Both the position numbers and the translations under genes were made by a program. A model generated the notes under the pieces. The model was not told the origin of the DNA and searched no databases. It worked only from the letters and a program-made list of their open reading frames with translations. Below are positions 44,072 through 54,089 of a stretch of DNA of 64,000 nucleotides, piece after piece (within the stretch, counting starts at the first letter, position 1; the number at the start of each line of letters is the position of its first letter). The DNA lies in NCBI GenBank assembly GCA_027484825.1, contig JAIXSE010000015.1, forward strand, positions 186,001 through 250,000. Direction: 5' to 3'. Origin of the DNA: Rubrivivax sp. GTDB taxonomy: Bacteria; Pseudomonadota; Gammaproteobacteria; Burkholderiales; Burkholderiaceae_C.

Positions 44072-45436
44072 CTATTCAGCGACAGGCGGATCAGCCCGGA
44101 AAAGCCCCGGATTCAGGCCATTGCGCTGCAGCAACCGGTAAAACTCTGTGCGGTTGCGATCGGCCAGGCGCGCCGCGTCCGCCACATTGCCGTCGGTCAG
44201 CTTGAGCAGGCCCACCAGGTATTCGCGCTCGAACCGTTCGCGGGCCTGGGCATAGCTCAGCACTTCCATGCTGGGCACCCGCAGCGCGCGCTGCACCAGC
44301 GAGAGCGGAATCAGGGGCGAGGTCGCCAGCGCGCAGACCTGTTCCACCACGTTGTGCAGTTGGCGGACATTGCCCGGCCAGGTCGCCATGCTCAGCGCCT
44401 TCATCGCTTCCGGGGCGAAGCCGTTGAGCCGCTTGTTGTACTTCTCCGCCAGGCGGGTCAGCAGATGCTGGGCCAGCAACGGGATGTCCTCCCGGCGCTC
44501 GCTGAGGCTGGGCAATGTGAGGCTCACCACATTCAGCCGGTAATAAAGATCCTCCCGGAACAGGCCTTCGGCCATGGCGACGTCCAGGTCGCGATGGGTG
44601 GCCGAGAGGATGCGAACATCGATGGGCACGGACTCGCTGGAGCCCACCGGCCGCACCTGCTGTTCCTGCAGAACCCGCAGCAGCTTGACCTGCAGCGGCA
44701 GCGGCATGTCGCCGATCTCATCGAGCAGCAGCGTGCCGCCGTCGGCGGCCTGGAACAGGCCCCGGTGATGGCTGACCGCACCGGTGAACGCGCCCTTCAC
44801 ATGGCCGAAGAGTTCGGACTCCAGCAGCGCTTCCGGAATCGCGCCGCAGTTCACCGCCACAAACGGCTTGCCGGCGCGCGGGCTGGCAGCGTGGATGGCG
44901 CGGGCGAGCAGCTCCTTGCCGGTGCCGCTCTCGCCGCGGATCAGCACGCTGGCCTGCGAGGCCGCCACCAGCTTGGCTTCGGCCAGCACCTCGGCCATCA
45001 CATTGGAGCGGCTGACGATGCCCTGGCGCCAGGCCGTGTCACCGGTCTCTTCCGAGTCGCCCTGCGGAGCGGTCAAGGCCAGGGCCTGGCTGATGGTGTC
45101 CAGCAGCGCGCGGCCGTCGAAGGGTTTGGTGAGATAGGTGTAGACGCCTCGGGCGGTGGCGGCCACCGCGTCGGGAATGGTGCCGTGAGCGGTGAGCAGG
45201 ATCACCGGCAGGGCGGGATGACGTTCGCGGATGGCATCGAACAGCGCCAGACCGTCCATGCCGGGCAACTGCACATCGCTGAGCACCAGGGCCGGACGCT
45301 GAACGGCCAGGTGGGTCAGCGCGGCCTCGGCCGACGCCACGGCGGTGACCTCGTAGCCGGCCGCATCCAGCCGCATCGACAGCAGCTTGAGCAGGTCGGC
45401 GTCGTCATCGACCACCAGCAGGCGAGGTCCGCTCAT
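44072..45436 (-). CDS. glrR: Sigma54-type response regulator GlrR/QseF
   Basis: A 454-residue regulator. Receiver domain 1-120 with phospho-acceptor Asp54 ([13 protein letters not shown]) and the conserved KPFDG; AAA+ domain with Walker A GESGTGKE (168-175) and the sigma54-contact loop GAFTGA (215-220); C-terminal Fis-type helix-turn-helix ([31 protein letters not shown]). In enterobacteria GlrR activates the small-RNA gene glmY. Its start overlaps the stop of the QseG-like gene (ATGA). Regulated by the kinase upstream. Confidence 0.93.
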   Translation of the reverse strand: MSGPRLLVVDDDADLLKLLSMRLDAAGYEVTAVASAEAALTHLAVQRPALVLSDVQLPGMDGLALFDAIRERHPALPVILLTAHGTIPDAVAATARGVYTYLTKPFDGRALLDTISQALALTAPQGDSEETGDTAWRQGIVSRSNVMAEVLAEAKLVAASQASVLIRGESGTGKELLARAIHAASPRAGKPFVAVNCGAIPEALLESELFGHVKGAFTGAVSHHRGLFQAADGGTLLLDEIGDMPLPLQVKLLRVLQEQQVRPVGSSESVPIDVRILSATHRDLDVAMAEGLFREDLYYRLNVVSLTLPSLSERREDIPLLAQHLLTRLAEKYNKRLNGFAPEAMKALSMATWPGNVRQLHNVVEQVCALATSPLIPLSLVQRALRVPSMEVLSYAQARERFEREYLVGLLKLTDGNVADAARLADRNRTEFYRLLQRNGLNPGLFRADPPVAE

Positions 45437-46047
45437 TTGGAGGCCCCATTGGCCGGCGCGCTGGCGGCAGGCGACGGTGTAGGCGATGCGGGCCGCGGTG
45501 CCACCAGGCTGCGTTCAATGGCCTTGAGAGCCTCGAGTTTCTGGTTGGCCTGGTCCAGGCGCTGCTGAAGGCTGCTGCGCTGCTGATTGAGCTTGTCGGC
45601 CTGGTCTTCCAGACGGCGCTGCTCGACCAGACGATCCAGCAGCAGCTGGGTGATCGGCTTCCAGTCGGCGGTGTCGGGCTGGCGCAGCACCTGCTCCAGC
45701 AGCGTCTGGGCACGGGCCAGTTCACCGGGGGCATGGTTGGTCATCAAGGCCAGCGCCAGCGGCACGGCATTGGCGGCGGCCAGGTTGGCATCGTCGCGCG
45801 GCAGCACTTCCTGCGCGAGCTCGGCCGTGCCCATCTGCCGGATGCGGTCGTGATAGGCCAGCAGGCTGCGCGCGGCGGCATCGGCAGGACTGACGGTGGG
45901 CACCTGCACCGGCACTTCCACGCGTACCTCGCGCACCACCGTCTTGGGCGGCAGCGGCGCGCAGCCGGCCGCCAGCAGCAGGAACAGGCTGGCAGCGACC
46001 GGGGTCAGCGTCAGGCGTGGGCGGGAGGAAGGTGCGTGTGGCTGCAT
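45433..46047 (-). CDS. QseG-like lipoprotein between kinase and regulator
   Basis: A 204-residue lipoprotein with lipobox LLLAAGC (Cys29). A Val-rich segment (VVREVRVEVPVQVPTVSP), a helical middle and a C-terminal coiled coil (LVEQRRLEDQADKLNQQRSSLQQRLDQANQKLEALKAIERSL) follow. The QseG/YfhG family lies between glrK and glrR in many Proteobacteria and supports kinase signalling at the outer membrane. The position matches; sequence similarity beyond architecture is not claimed. Its start lies inside the kinase 3' end (37 bases overlap). Confidence 0.8.
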   Translation of the reverse strand: MQPHAPSSRPRLTLTPVAASLFLLLAAGCAPLPPKTVVREVRVEVPVQVPTVSPADAAARSLLAYHDRIRQMGTAELAQEVLPRDDANLAAANAVPLALALMTNHAPGELARAQTLLEQVLRQPDTADWKPITQLLLDRLVEQRRLEDQADKLNQQRSSLQQRLDQANQKLEALKAIERSLVAPRPASPTPSPAASAPANGASK

Positions 46048-47462
46048 GGCAGGCTGATTCTGAAATGGGCACCCCGCTCGGAGGGCAGCAACTGGATCTG
46101 CCCGCCGTGCGCGGCGATGTACTCCTTGACGATGGACAGGCCGATGCCGGTGCCGCGCAGGGCGTCCTCCGGCTGGCGTTCGCCTCGGTAGAAGGGTTCG
46201 AAGATGCGAGCCTGGTCGGCAGGCGCCACACCGGGACCGTCATCGCTCAGGTCGATGAGCAAATGGCCGTCCCGTCGCGACAGGTCGAAACGAATTCCAC
46301 CGCCGGGCGGGGCGAAGCGTATCGCGTTCGAGAGCAGATTGCCGAAGGCGGCGCCGAGCTTGTCGGGATCGACCTCGATCTCCTGCGGGCCGCCCTCCAC
46401 GCTGATGCGCAGGTGGCGGGCCTGCCATTGCAGACGCTGCGCCTGAATGGACCCCTGGATCAGCGAGGCCAGCTCGGTCGGCTGACGCTGCAGGCGGCGG
46501 GCTTCGAAGGCGGCGGCATTGAAGCGCAGCAGGTCTTCGATTTGGCGCTGCAGCACGGCGGTGTTGTCGCGCAGGATGCGGGCCACCTCACGCTGCTTGT
46601 CGTTGAGGGCGCCGGCCACTTCATCTTCCAGCAGCGACACGCCTTCCCGCAGCGCCGCCAGCGGTGTTTTCAGTTCATGCGAGATGTGGCGCAGGAAGCG
46701 CGCCTTGTCGGCGTCGAGCTCGCCCAGGCGAAGGCGCAGCCAGTCCAGGCGTTGTCCGAGCGACTGCAGGTCGGCGGGGCCGCGGAAATCGATCGGTTCC
46801 TCCAGGCGGTTTTCGCCCAGGCGCACGATGGCCTGTTCCAGCCGACGCAGCGGGCGGGTGAGCCAGAAGCCGAAGGCCATGGCCAGCAGCACCGACAGCA
46901 CGATGGCGCCCAGCACCTGCTGGCCCAGTTTGACGCGGCCGCTTTCCAGCTGATCCTGCAGCGAGCCGTTACTCTGCTGTGTGTGCTGGCGCACCATGTC
47001 ACCGAGCTGGGAGGTCAGTGCGCTGAGTTCGCGGAACTTGGCGGTGAGGTCGGCTTCCTTGCGGCGAGCGGGTCCGGGCTTGACGGCTTGGTCGAGCAGG
47101 TTGCGGATCTCGGCCAGCTTGGTGGTCCAGGCATCCAGGGCGGCGGGGGGCAGGGACTGTTCCCGCAGTTGCTGCAAAAGACGCTCGGCGTCCTCGGCAT
47201 CGTCCTCGAAGCGTTGACGCAGGCTGCGGTCTTCCAGCACGAGGTACTGACGCGCCGCGCGCTCCATGCCGACGCTGCGCTCGGCCAATTGCTGCACCTC
47301 CGTGCCCATGCGGGCAGCGCGCAGCACGGCTTCGCGGCCCTGCACGGTCAACCGCTCCAGGGTGAGCAGGGCCCCCAGCGATGCGGCCGACAGCAGGCCG
47401 GCGATCAGCAGGAAGCCGATCAGCAGGACCTGCCGGAAGGAAATGCGGAAGAAGCCGAACAT
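46011..47462 (-). CDS. glrK: Sensor histidine kinase GlrK/QseE
   Basis: A 483-residue membrane kinase; the start MFGFFRISFRQVLLIGFLL (47462) was chosen over a frame extending to 47522 because the family begins there. Two membrane helices (about 11-33 and 181-203) bracket a helical periplasmic sensor. A HAMP-like linker (RPLRRLEQAIVRLGENRLEEPIDF), phospho-acceptor His262 in HISHELKTPLAALREG and the ATPase domain (NLLSNAIRFAP, DDGPGV, GTGIGLSIVKEYI) follow. First gene of the glrK-qseG-glrR operon. Confidence 0.93.
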   Translation of the reverse strand: MFGFFRISFRQVLLIGFLLIAGLLSAASLGALLTLERLTVQGREAVLRAARMGTEVQQLAERSVGMERAARQYLVLEDRSLRQRFEDDAEDAERLLQQLREQSLPPAALDAWTTKLAEIRNLLDQAVKPGPARRKEADLTAKFRELSALTSQLGDMVRQHTQQSNGSLQDQLESGRVKLGQQVLGAIVLSVLLAMAFGFWLTRPLRRLEQAIVRLGENRLEEPIDFRGPADLQSLGQRLDWLRLRLGELDADKARFLRHISHELKTPLAALREGVSLLEDEVAGALNDKQREVARILRDNTAVLQRQIEDLLRFNAAAFEARRLQRQPTELASLIQGSIQAQRLQWQARHLRISVEGGPQEIEVDPDKLGAAFGNLLSNAIRFAPPGGGIRFDLSRRDGHLLIDLSDDGPGVAPADQARIFEPFYRGERQPEDALRGTGIGLSIVKEYIAAHGGQIQLLPSERGAHFRISLPCSHTHLPPAHA

Positions 47463-47715
47463 CAGGCCGTGTTGCTGCGCCGTGCCGGCCCACGCGGGGT
47501 CGCGTCTGCGACGCAGCGGCACAACGGCGCCATCGGCTCCTGCGGGGAGCGTGGCATGGCAAGGGGGGTGGACATGGCGGGCAGTGTAGCCCTGGTGAGG
47601 CGACGAGGTCGTGCCAGGGTGTCAGTTGGCGACCTGCGTGGACTTTGCGGGAAACGGGGTTCGCGTGGAAGCGGCGTGACTAGACTTTTCCGCCTCTCGA
47701 CGCGAAGGCGCTTCC

Positions 47716-48312
47716 ATGAACTGCATTCCCCCTTTAACCCCTGATTCCATCACGCTGCGGATATGTGATGTCCGTGGCCAACGTGTCATCGTTGATGCCG
47801 ATCTTGCTGCGCTATATGGCGTGGAGACGAAGCGCTTCAACGAGGCTGTCAAACGCAACCTGGCGAGGTTCCCCGTCGACTTCATGTTTACGCTCACCGC
47901 CGAAGAGTTTGAGGCTTTGAGGTCGCAAATTGCGACCTCAAACACACCGGCGGTTCCTGCCCGAGGAGGACGACGCTACGCGCCGCGTGTATTCACTGAA
48001 CACGGGGCCTTGATGGCAGCAACCATTCTGAACAGTCCGCGGGCAGTCGAAGTTGCGCTTTACGTGGTCCGGGCCTTCGTCCGCCTGCGCGAGTTGGCAG
48101 TGACCCATGGCGACCTGGCCAAGCGGCTCGACGAGCTTGAGCGCAAGACGGAAGCGCTGTCCCTCAGTCACGACGCTTTCAGCCGCACCACCCGCCATCA
48201 ACTCAAGCAAGTGTTCGATGCCTTGCGCCAACTGATGGCGCCCCCGGATCCCCCCAAGCGACCCATCGGCTTCGTGACGCACGGGGATTCGGATGACCGG
48301 GCGGCGCAATGA
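47716..48312 (+). CDS. ORF6N-domain protein
   Basis: A 198-residue protein. Residues 10-95 form an ORF6N (KilA-N-like) DNA-binding domain: RVIVDADLAALYGVETKRFNEAVKRNLARFPVDFMFTLTAEEF...RRYAPRVFTEHGALMAATIL. A helical C-terminus follows (FVRLRELAVTHGDLAKRLDELERKTEALS). The family is common in prophages and mobile or defence loci. Its last 20 bases overlap the PIN-domain gene, so the two are co-expressed. Somewhat lower GC than its neighbours. Confidence 0.88.
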   Translation: MNCIPPLTPDSITLRICDVRGQRVIVDADLAALYGVETKRFNEAVKRNLARFPVDFMFTLTAEEFEALRSQIATSNTPAVPARGGRRYAPRVFTEHGALMAATILNSPRAVEVALYVVRAFVRLRELAVTHGDLAKRLDELERKTEALSLSHDAFSRTTRHQLKQVFDALRQLMAPPDPPKRPIGFVTHGDSDDRAAQ

Positions 48313-48979
48313 CACCCCCGCCGAACCTGGACATACGCCGGTCGCAGGGAAGCCGCGCATTCTGCTGGTGGACACCAACTGCTTCGTCCGCTTGTACTGT
48401 TCGCCGCTGCGGCCGCTGCTGGGTCGAACTGTCAGGGCGCATCAGCTGATGACGCTGCGCGAACTGGCCGATGAGACCCGGCAGCGTTCGGGCCTCACCC
48501 TCAGGCACCCGTGGCTTGGCTTGCAGGATGTTCAGGCAGATCTGTCGTCCGCCATCCTGACGCTGACGCCGGAGGAGGATCATCGGTACGAGGAGGACGC
48601 TCTTTACTATCGGCAGGAGGCGGATGACTTTCTATTGCGACTGTGCATGGCCCGCGGCTTGACTGCACGACGTCAACTCTCCCATGCCGACGCCAAAGCC
48701 CTCGCCGTCGCCCTCGACCGCGGCTATGCATTGGCTACCGATGAATGGCCACTGCGGGAGTTCTCGCAATTCGTCGAGCCAGATGAACACGGAGAGCGGC
48801 TGAGCCTCTTCACGAGTCTCGACCTGCTGAAGCTGTTTCTCGATGCTGGCAGGCTGAGCACTGCGGCGATCCGGGCGACCGTCCGCCAGTGGGTGCTCAG
48901 CGCAGAGCGGCTCCCCCAGGACTGGCGCGGCGACTATCGACGGCTGTTCGGAAACGAAGCGCCCGATGCTCAGGGCTGA
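48293..48979 (+). CDS. PIN-like nuclease domain protein, putative toxin
   Basis: A 228-residue protein. LLVDTNCFVRLY (Asp27), an acidic ELADE (58-61), HADAKALAVAL (Asp133) and YALATDEWPL (Asp150) give the acidic residues of a PIN-fold RNase in the correct order. Family membership is inferred from these motifs. Upstream it overlaps the ORF6N gene; downstream it converges with, and overlaps by ten bases, the XRE/ImmA gene. Could be the toxin of a toxin-antitoxin or defence module. Confidence 0.65.
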   Translation: MTGRRNDTPAEPGHTPVAGKPRILLVDTNCFVRLYCSPLRPLLGRTVRAHQLMTLRELADETRQRSGLTLRHPWLGLQDVQADLSSAILTLTPEEDHRYEEDALYYRQEADDFLLRLCMARGLTARRQLSHADAKALAVALDRGYALATDEWPLREFSQFVEPDEHGERLSLFTSLDLLKLFLDAGRLSTAAIRATVRQWVLSAERLPQDWRGDYRRLFGNEAPDAQG

Positions 48980-50094
48980 GACCGGCTGAGATACATGGAC
49001 AACTCTCGCGCTTGCGGAAGGTCGATATTGAGCAGGGCGCTGACGAAGGCCGGCGAGTGCCCCCCTTGCTCCGCCTGCAGCCGACCGATGGCGTCAAACA
49101 CGGCGGTCTTGAAGAAGGTGGACGACTTCTGCACAAACAGGTCGACCGTCGGCGCATCGGTGCCGAACAGTTGGGACGCAACCGTGGGCTGCCTCAGACG
49201 TTCCCGGCTCCAGGCTTCATAAAACGCCTCACTGGCCATCCCCGTCGCTGCCTCGCCGCGCGCTTGCGCGAGCCGGTCCGCCGACTTCACCACGCTGACC
49301 ACGGACACGCCGTGCAGGCCCGCATAGTCACGCGCCTTCGCCAACGGATCCGGTGACTGGCGGAGCTCTTGCAGACAGCGATCCGCCAACGCATCCGGAA
49401 ACACCATCAACTGCGCAAACCGCTCAGCGAATCGTTCACCAGCCTCCTCCGCCAGACGATGCAAAGACAGGCAATGCCCCAGCTCATGGGCAAGCCAATA
49501 CTTGAAGTCATCCGTGCAAGCCGACAGGCTGATGACCACCCAGGTGTGCGGCCCGTCCGGCAAGTGAATGGTCAAGGCGTTCTCGTGGCCGACTTTCTCC
49601 CGACCCCAGAGCACCGGCGCGATCTGGGCCCCGGTCAGTTGCAACTGTTCGATCAGTTGCAGCCAGGTGGGTGACTCGTCCGCGGCCAGACCCATGGTGG
49701 CGCGAAGGGCGTCCACCGTGCGCCGCACCGCGCCTTCATCGTCGCTCGGGTTCTCAAGCACTCTGGCCGTAAACAGCCGGGGTTCCATGAAGGCTTGCAG
49801 TTGCCGAAAGTGCCGCCCCATTTCCAACGCGGCGGCGCGCGCTCGCTCGCTGGGCGCCTCCCGCAGATGCGTTCGGTAGGCAATGACCGGCTCGCTCGCG
49901 ACGCTGACCTGCAGCGCTGCCAGGTCCAGCCCCAGCGCTTGCGCCAGCGTCTTCAGTTTGGCGGGCCGAGGCAGCGACTCGCCCGCGAACCACTTGGACA
50001 CCGCCTCACGGCTGACACCGCAGGCTTGCGCCAATGCGGCCTGATTCAGGCCACGCATTGCCATGGCCTCCTGGACAAGATCGAAGTTCAGCAT
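48970..50094 (-). CDS. XRE regulator fused to ImmA/IrrE-type zinc peptidase
   Basis: A 374-residue protein. Residues 5-60 form an XRE helix-turn-helix (LVQEAMAMRGLNQAALAQACGVSREAVSKWFAGESLPRPAKLKTLAQALG). HELGH at 203-207 with a following ERFAE gives an ImmA/IrrE (COG2856) zinc peptidase. Such fusions act as antitoxins or switches that cleave repressors. It faces the PIN gene tail-to-tail instead of lying in one operon with it, which is unusual. The C-terminal 100 residues are of unknown role. Confidence 0.85.
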   Translation of the reverse strand: MLNFDLVQEAMAMRGLNQAALAQACGVSREAVSKWFAGESLPRPAKLKTLAQALGLDLAALQVSVASEPVIAYRTHLREAPSERARAAALEMGRHFRQLQAFMEPRLFTARVLENPSDDEGAVRRTVDALRATMGLAADESPTWLQLIEQLQLTGAQIAPVLWGREKVGHENALTIHLPDGPHTWVVISLSACTDDFKYWLAHELGHCLSLHRLAEEAGERFAERFAQLMVFPDALADRCLQELRQSPDPLAKARDYAGLHGVSVVSVVKSADRLAQARGEAATGMASEAFYEAWSRERLRQPTVASQLFGTDAPTVDLFVQKSSTFFKTAVFDAIGRLQAEQGGHSPAFVSALLNIDLPQARELSMYLSRSQP

Positions 50095-50174
50095 AGGTCC
50101 GCCACTCTAGGCGCCGTGTCAACTTTCGTCAACAATCGGACCTCAAATCTTGACCGTTCCGGCCCCGCCCCTGC

Positions 50175-52133
50175 TCAGAACTTCGGCTGCCGCTCCACAT
50201 CAATGTCCACGTACTGCCAGAACATCTGATTGAAAAACGGTCGGCGATACCCGACCACCCAAGGCTGGGTGATGTCGATCACCATGCGGTGCACCCGGTA
50301 CTTCTGCGGCATGTAGGCCGTGACCAGCCGCTGCGCTTCCCGCAGCAGCGCCAGGCGCTCCGGGCCGTCCGGCAGCACCAGCATCTGCCGGTAGAGCTCG
50401 TCGAACCGGTCCAGCTTGAAGCGGCCCAGGTTCTGGCCGCCGGACGCCGGTCCGTAGAGCAGCTCCAGGCTCAGTTGCGCATCCGGCGTCGAGTTGTTGA
50501 AGCCCAGTTGCCAGATCTGCAACTGCCCCGCCCGCGCCGACTTGAGGTTCTCCGGCCAGCGCGCCAGTCGGATCTTCAAGCGGATGCCCAGCCGGTCCAT
50601 GTCCCGCTTCCACAGTTCGTCGTAGGGCTTGGACCGGGAGTCCGGCGTCGACGCCACCTCCAGCACCAGGGGACGCCCATCAGGCAGGTCGCGCCAGCCG
50701 TCCCCGTCCTTGTCGACATAGCCGAACACGTCCAGCAGCGCCTTGGCCCGGGCCAGGTCCGTCTCGCCGTTCTCGGACCGATAGTGCTCGTCATAGCCCC
50801 AGCTCATCGGGCTCACCACCGACTGTGCCGGAATGGCCTGATGCTTGCGCGCAATGGCGATTTCCGCGCCCACGTCGGTGGCCAGCGCAATCGCCCGGCG
50901 CAGTGCCACCTTCTCCGGCGTGTAGCCGCCCACCACCGAGTCTTCCATGTTGAAGTAGTAGAGATACCGGTCGCTGGCCAGCACCCGATGAAGATGCATG
51001 CCCTGCTTGGCAAGATTGGGCGCCAGCTTGCCGCGAGGCAGCGCGATGTCCGCGTATTCCTCCGGCAAGGTGTACATCAGGTCGAATTCGCGATTCAGAA
51101 AGGACAGCCAACGCGGCTGGCTTTCTTCGATGATGCTGATCTCCACCGCATCCACCAGCGGCAGCCGACGCCCCTGGAAGCGGGCCTTCAGCGCCTGGCC
51201 CTCGGCGTCATCGGCGTTGGGCTGCACCTCATACAGCACCTCGCGGAACTGCGGGTTGCGCACCAGGCGGATGAAGGAACTGCGCCGCCATTTGTCCAGC
51301 ACAAAGGGCCCGGTGCCCACCGGGTGTTCGCCGATGCTGCTGCCGTAATGCTCCACCACCTCGCGGGCCACGGCCCCGTAGGTATCGCCGCCCGCCAGGT
51401 TGTAGAGGAAGCGCGGCCGCGGGGATTCGAGATTGAACTGCAGCGTGTAGCGGTCCAGCGCCTTCACGCCTTCCACCGGCTTGTCGTAGTTGAAGGGCTT
51501 CTTCGTTGTCAGCGCCTCCTCGCGCAGCGCCTCCAGACCCTTGATGCCTTCCTGCCGGAAGCTCGAATACAGCGGCGACTTCACCGCCGGATCGAAGAAG
51601 CGCTTGAGGCTGTAGACGTAGTCCTGCGCAGTGAGTTCCCGGCGCTGGCCCTTGAAGGCGGGATCGTCCGAGAAGTAGGTGCGCGGCCTCAGACGGATGG
51701 TCCAGGTGCGGTATTGGTCCGTCACCTCCGGCATGGCCGCCGCGGTGTTGGGCTTGAGTTGGTAGGGCCGCGCGAGGTAGTCGTAGTTGTAGAGCGACTC
51801 GAAGATGTGGGCCGTGATGACCCGCGAATACAAGTCGCTGATCTGGGCCGGGTCGAAGGTGCTTTCGGCGACCAGGAAGGCGTAGCGCAGGACCTTCTCC
51901 CGCTCCGCCACGACCGGCATGCCCGCTGGCGACGACGCATTCCCGGCGACGGGGGGCACGGCGCTCGCGGCCTCAGAAGACGCGGGCGAGGATGGGGATG
52001 GAGATGAGGGTGGGAATGGCGAACCCGAAGCCGCCCAGGTTGAGACGCTCACCGCCAGCAGGGCGGCAAGGCCGCACCTCCAGCGCCAACCCGTGCTTCG
52101 CCCGGTCCCGCAGTGGCCAGAGACTGTCATCAT
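50175..52133 (-). CDS. Peptide ABC transporter substrate-binding protein, paralogue 1
   Basis: A 652-residue SBP_bac_5 (DppA/OppA class) protein. Start ATG at 52133 has GGAGGGCA before it and overlaps the stop of paralogue 2. A signal peptide is followed by a Pro/Ser/Ala linker (to about residue 70). The binding domain shows LYSRVITAHIFESLYNYDYLARPYQLKP, DYVYSLKRFFDP, EHPVGTGPFVLDKWRRSS, ALRRAIALATD and GYVDKDGDGWRDLPDGRPL. Periplasmic; would deliver peptides or related solutes to the permease encoded divergently at 56305. Confidence 0.93.
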   Translation of the reverse strand: MMTVSGHCGTGRSTGWRWRCGLAALLAVSVSTWAASGSPFPPSSPSPSSPASSEAASAVPPVAGNASSPAGMPVVAEREKVLRYAFLVAESTFDPAQISDLYSRVITAHIFESLYNYDYLARPYQLKPNTAAAMPEVTDQYRTWTIRLRPRTYFSDDPAFKGQRRELTAQDYVYSLKRFFDPAVKSPLYSSFRQEGIKGLEALREEALTTKKPFNYDKPVEGVKALDRYTLQFNLESPRPRFLYNLAGGDTYGAVAREVVEHYGSSIGEHPVGTGPFVLDKWRRSSFIRLVRNPQFREVLYEVQPNADDAEGQALKARFQGRRLPLVDAVEISIIEESQPRWLSFLNREFDLMYTLPEEYADIALPRGKLAPNLAKQGMHLHRVLASDRYLYYFNMEDSVVGGYTPEKVALRRAIALATDVGAEIAIARKHQAIPAQSVVSPMSWGYDEHYRSENGETDLARAKALLDVFGYVDKDGDGWRDLPDGRPLVLEVASTPDSRSKPYDELWKRDMDRLGIRLKIRLARWPENLKSARAGQLQIWQLGFNNSTPDAQLSLELLYGPASGGQNLGRFKLDRFDELYRQMLVLPDGPERLALLREAQRLVTAYMPQKYRVHRMVIDITQPWVVGYRRPFFNQMFWQYVDIDVERQPKF

Positions 52134-54004
52134 TGCCCTCCACCGGGCGCCTGTGCCGTCACGGCAGGCGGGGCCTCGATGTCCACATACTCCCACCAGT
52201 TCTGCCAGAACGGCGCCCGGCGGTAGCCCACGACCTCGGGCCGCGCAAGGTCGGTGATGGTGCGATGCGCCCGGTACTTGTAGGGCATGTAGGCCGCCGC
52301 GATGCGCTTGGTCTCCAGGAACACCGCCTGGCGCTGCGGACCGTCCGGCAGATGGCTGGCCTCGTCGTAGAGCTTGTCCAGCGCCGGCATGGAGAAGCGC
52401 GCATAGTTCTGGCCGTTGATCTGGCCCGAGTACATGCGCGCCAGCGAGTCCTGCCCATCGGGCTTGGAGCCCGACGTCGCCAGGGACCAGATCGAGTACC
52501 GGCCCGCCCGCATCGCCTTGAGGTTCTCCGGCCACTTGCCGGTCTTGAACACCAGCTTCAGGCCCACCGCCGCCAGATTCTTCTGGTAGATCTCATCGAT
52601 CTGGCGCTGGAAGGCTTCCGGTGTGGTCAGGCTCTCCAGCACCAGCGGGCTGCCGTCGGGCTTGTCGCGCCAGCCGTCGCCGTCCTTGTCGACATAGCCG
52701 TAAAGATCGAGCAGTGCCTTGGCACGGGCAGGGTCGAAATCGCCGATCTCGCTCTTGAATTCCGGGTCAAAGCCGCTGGTGTTGGGCAGGTAGAGCGACT
52801 GCGCCACATACCCCTGTCCGCGACGCGCCACCCGCAGTTCCCGGCCCACATCCATGGCCAGGCCGATGGCGCGGCGCAGGGCCACCTTGTCCGGCGTATA
52901 GCCGCCCACCACCGGGTCCTCCATGTTGAAGGACGTGAACAGCACATCGGTTGCCGACACCCGATAGGCCTTCATGCCCTGCTTGGCCAGGTTGGGCGCC
53001 AGGATGCCGTTGGGCAGGACCTGGTTGATGTAGTCCTCCGGCACCCGCTCGATGAAGTTGAACTCTCCATTGAGGAAGGACAACCAGCGCGGCTGGTTCT
53101 CCTCGATGATGCTGATCTCCACCCGATCGATCATCGGCAGGCGGCGTCCCTTGAAGCGCGCCTTCAGCGCCTGCCCTTCGGCATCTGCGTCGGAGGGCTG
53201 CACTTCCTGGTCGTAGAAGCGGGGGCGGTAGTCGGGATTGCGCTCCAGCACCATGCGCGAGCTGCGGCGCCACTGCGTCAGCACAAACGGCCCGGTGCCC
53301 ACCGGATGGGCGGCGGATTGACCGGGATAGGCCTCGATGACTTCCCGCGCCACCGCGCCGTACAGATCACTCTGCGCGAAGTTCTCCATCAGCCGCGGCC
53401 GGGTTTCGGCGACCTTGAACTGGATCGTGTAGCGGTCCAGGGCGCGAAGGCCTTCGATCGGTTTGTCGTAGTCGAAGGGGATGCCGCGCTTGCGCACCTC
53501 CGCCCGGTAGTCGTTGAGCCCGAGCAGGCCCATCTCCTCGACCTCGCTCCAGCTGGGCGACAGCACGGCTGGGTCTGCGAACCGCTTGATGGTGTAGACG
53601 TAGTCCTGCGCGGTGAGCTCGCGGCGCCGGCCCTTGAAGGCGGGGTCGTCGGTGAAATAGATACCGGGGCGCAGGCGGACGGTCCAGACGCGGAAGTCGT
53701 CGCTGACCTCGGGCAGGGCCGCCGCGGTCAGCGGCTTCATGCGCGCCGGGCGGGCCAGGTGATCGTAGGTGTAGAGCCCCTCGAAGATATGGGGCGTGAT
53801 CATGCGCGAATAGAGGTCGCTGACCTTGGCCGGATCAAAGCCGGTCTCAGCCACCCGCAGTGCAAAACGCAGCACCTTGGGCGGGCTGCCGTCCGGCGGG
53901 GCCGATTGGGCCAGCGCGCCGCTGCTGGCCATGGGGCCGGCCAGCCCCGCTGTCAGCAGCAGCGGGATGGCAGCCGCCGCCCATCGGCGGACCGCGCCCT
54001 GCAT
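52130..54004 (-). CDS. Peptide ABC transporter substrate-binding protein, paralogue 2
   Basis: A 624-residue SBP_bac_5 protein. The start MQGAVRRWAAAAIPLLLTAGLAGPMASSGALAQSA gives a signal peptide; the frame further upstream is antisense-like and was rejected. Same block order as its neighbours: LYSRMITPHIFEGLYTYDHLARPARMKP, DYVYTIKRFADP, AHPVGTGPFVLTQWRRSS, GYVDKDGDGWRDKPDGSPL. It lies 85 bases after paralogue 3. Confidence 0.92.
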   Translation of the reverse strand: MQGAVRRWAAAAIPLLLTAGLAGPMASSGALAQSAPPDGSPPKVLRFALRVAETGFDPAKVSDLYSRMITPHIFEGLYTYDHLARPARMKPLTAAALPEVSDDFRVWTVRLRPGIYFTDDPAFKGRRRELTAQDYVYTIKRFADPAVLSPSWSEVEEMGLLGLNDYRAEVRKRGIPFDYDKPIEGLRALDRYTIQFKVAETRPRLMENFAQSDLYGAVAREVIEAYPGQSAAHPVGTGPFVLTQWRRSSRMVLERNPDYRPRFYDQEVQPSDADAEGQALKARFKGRRLPMIDRVEISIIEENQPRWLSFLNGEFNFIERVPEDYINQVLPNGILAPNLAKQGMKAYRVSATDVLFTSFNMEDPVVGGYTPDKVALRRAIGLAMDVGRELRVARRGQGYVAQSLYLPNTSGFDPEFKSEIGDFDPARAKALLDLYGYVDKDGDGWRDKPDGSPLVLESLTTPEAFQRQIDEIYQKNLAAVGLKLVFKTGKWPENLKAMRAGRYSIWSLATSGSKPDGQDSLARMYSGQINGQNYARFSMPALDKLYDEASHLPDGPQRQAVFLETKRIAAAYMPYKYRAHRTITDLARPEVVGYRRAPFWQNWWEYVDIEAPPAVTAQAPGGGQ

Positions 54005-54089
54005 GCCGACCTGGGGCCTCGCGGGCGAGGGCGCGGGGGCTGTAGCAGCCCCCGTTGCGGTGGCCGTCGCTGCGGCCGTGGCGTTCAGG

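Noticed and set aside
44068-44085. TGTCGC/GCGACA hairpin at the glrR stop codon
   Set aside because: Overlaps the coding end and has no T-run on the glrR strand; not called as a terminator.
44054-45568. Long frame antisense to glrR
   Set aside because: Low-complexity translation and no family signature; glrR motifs are intact on the other strand.
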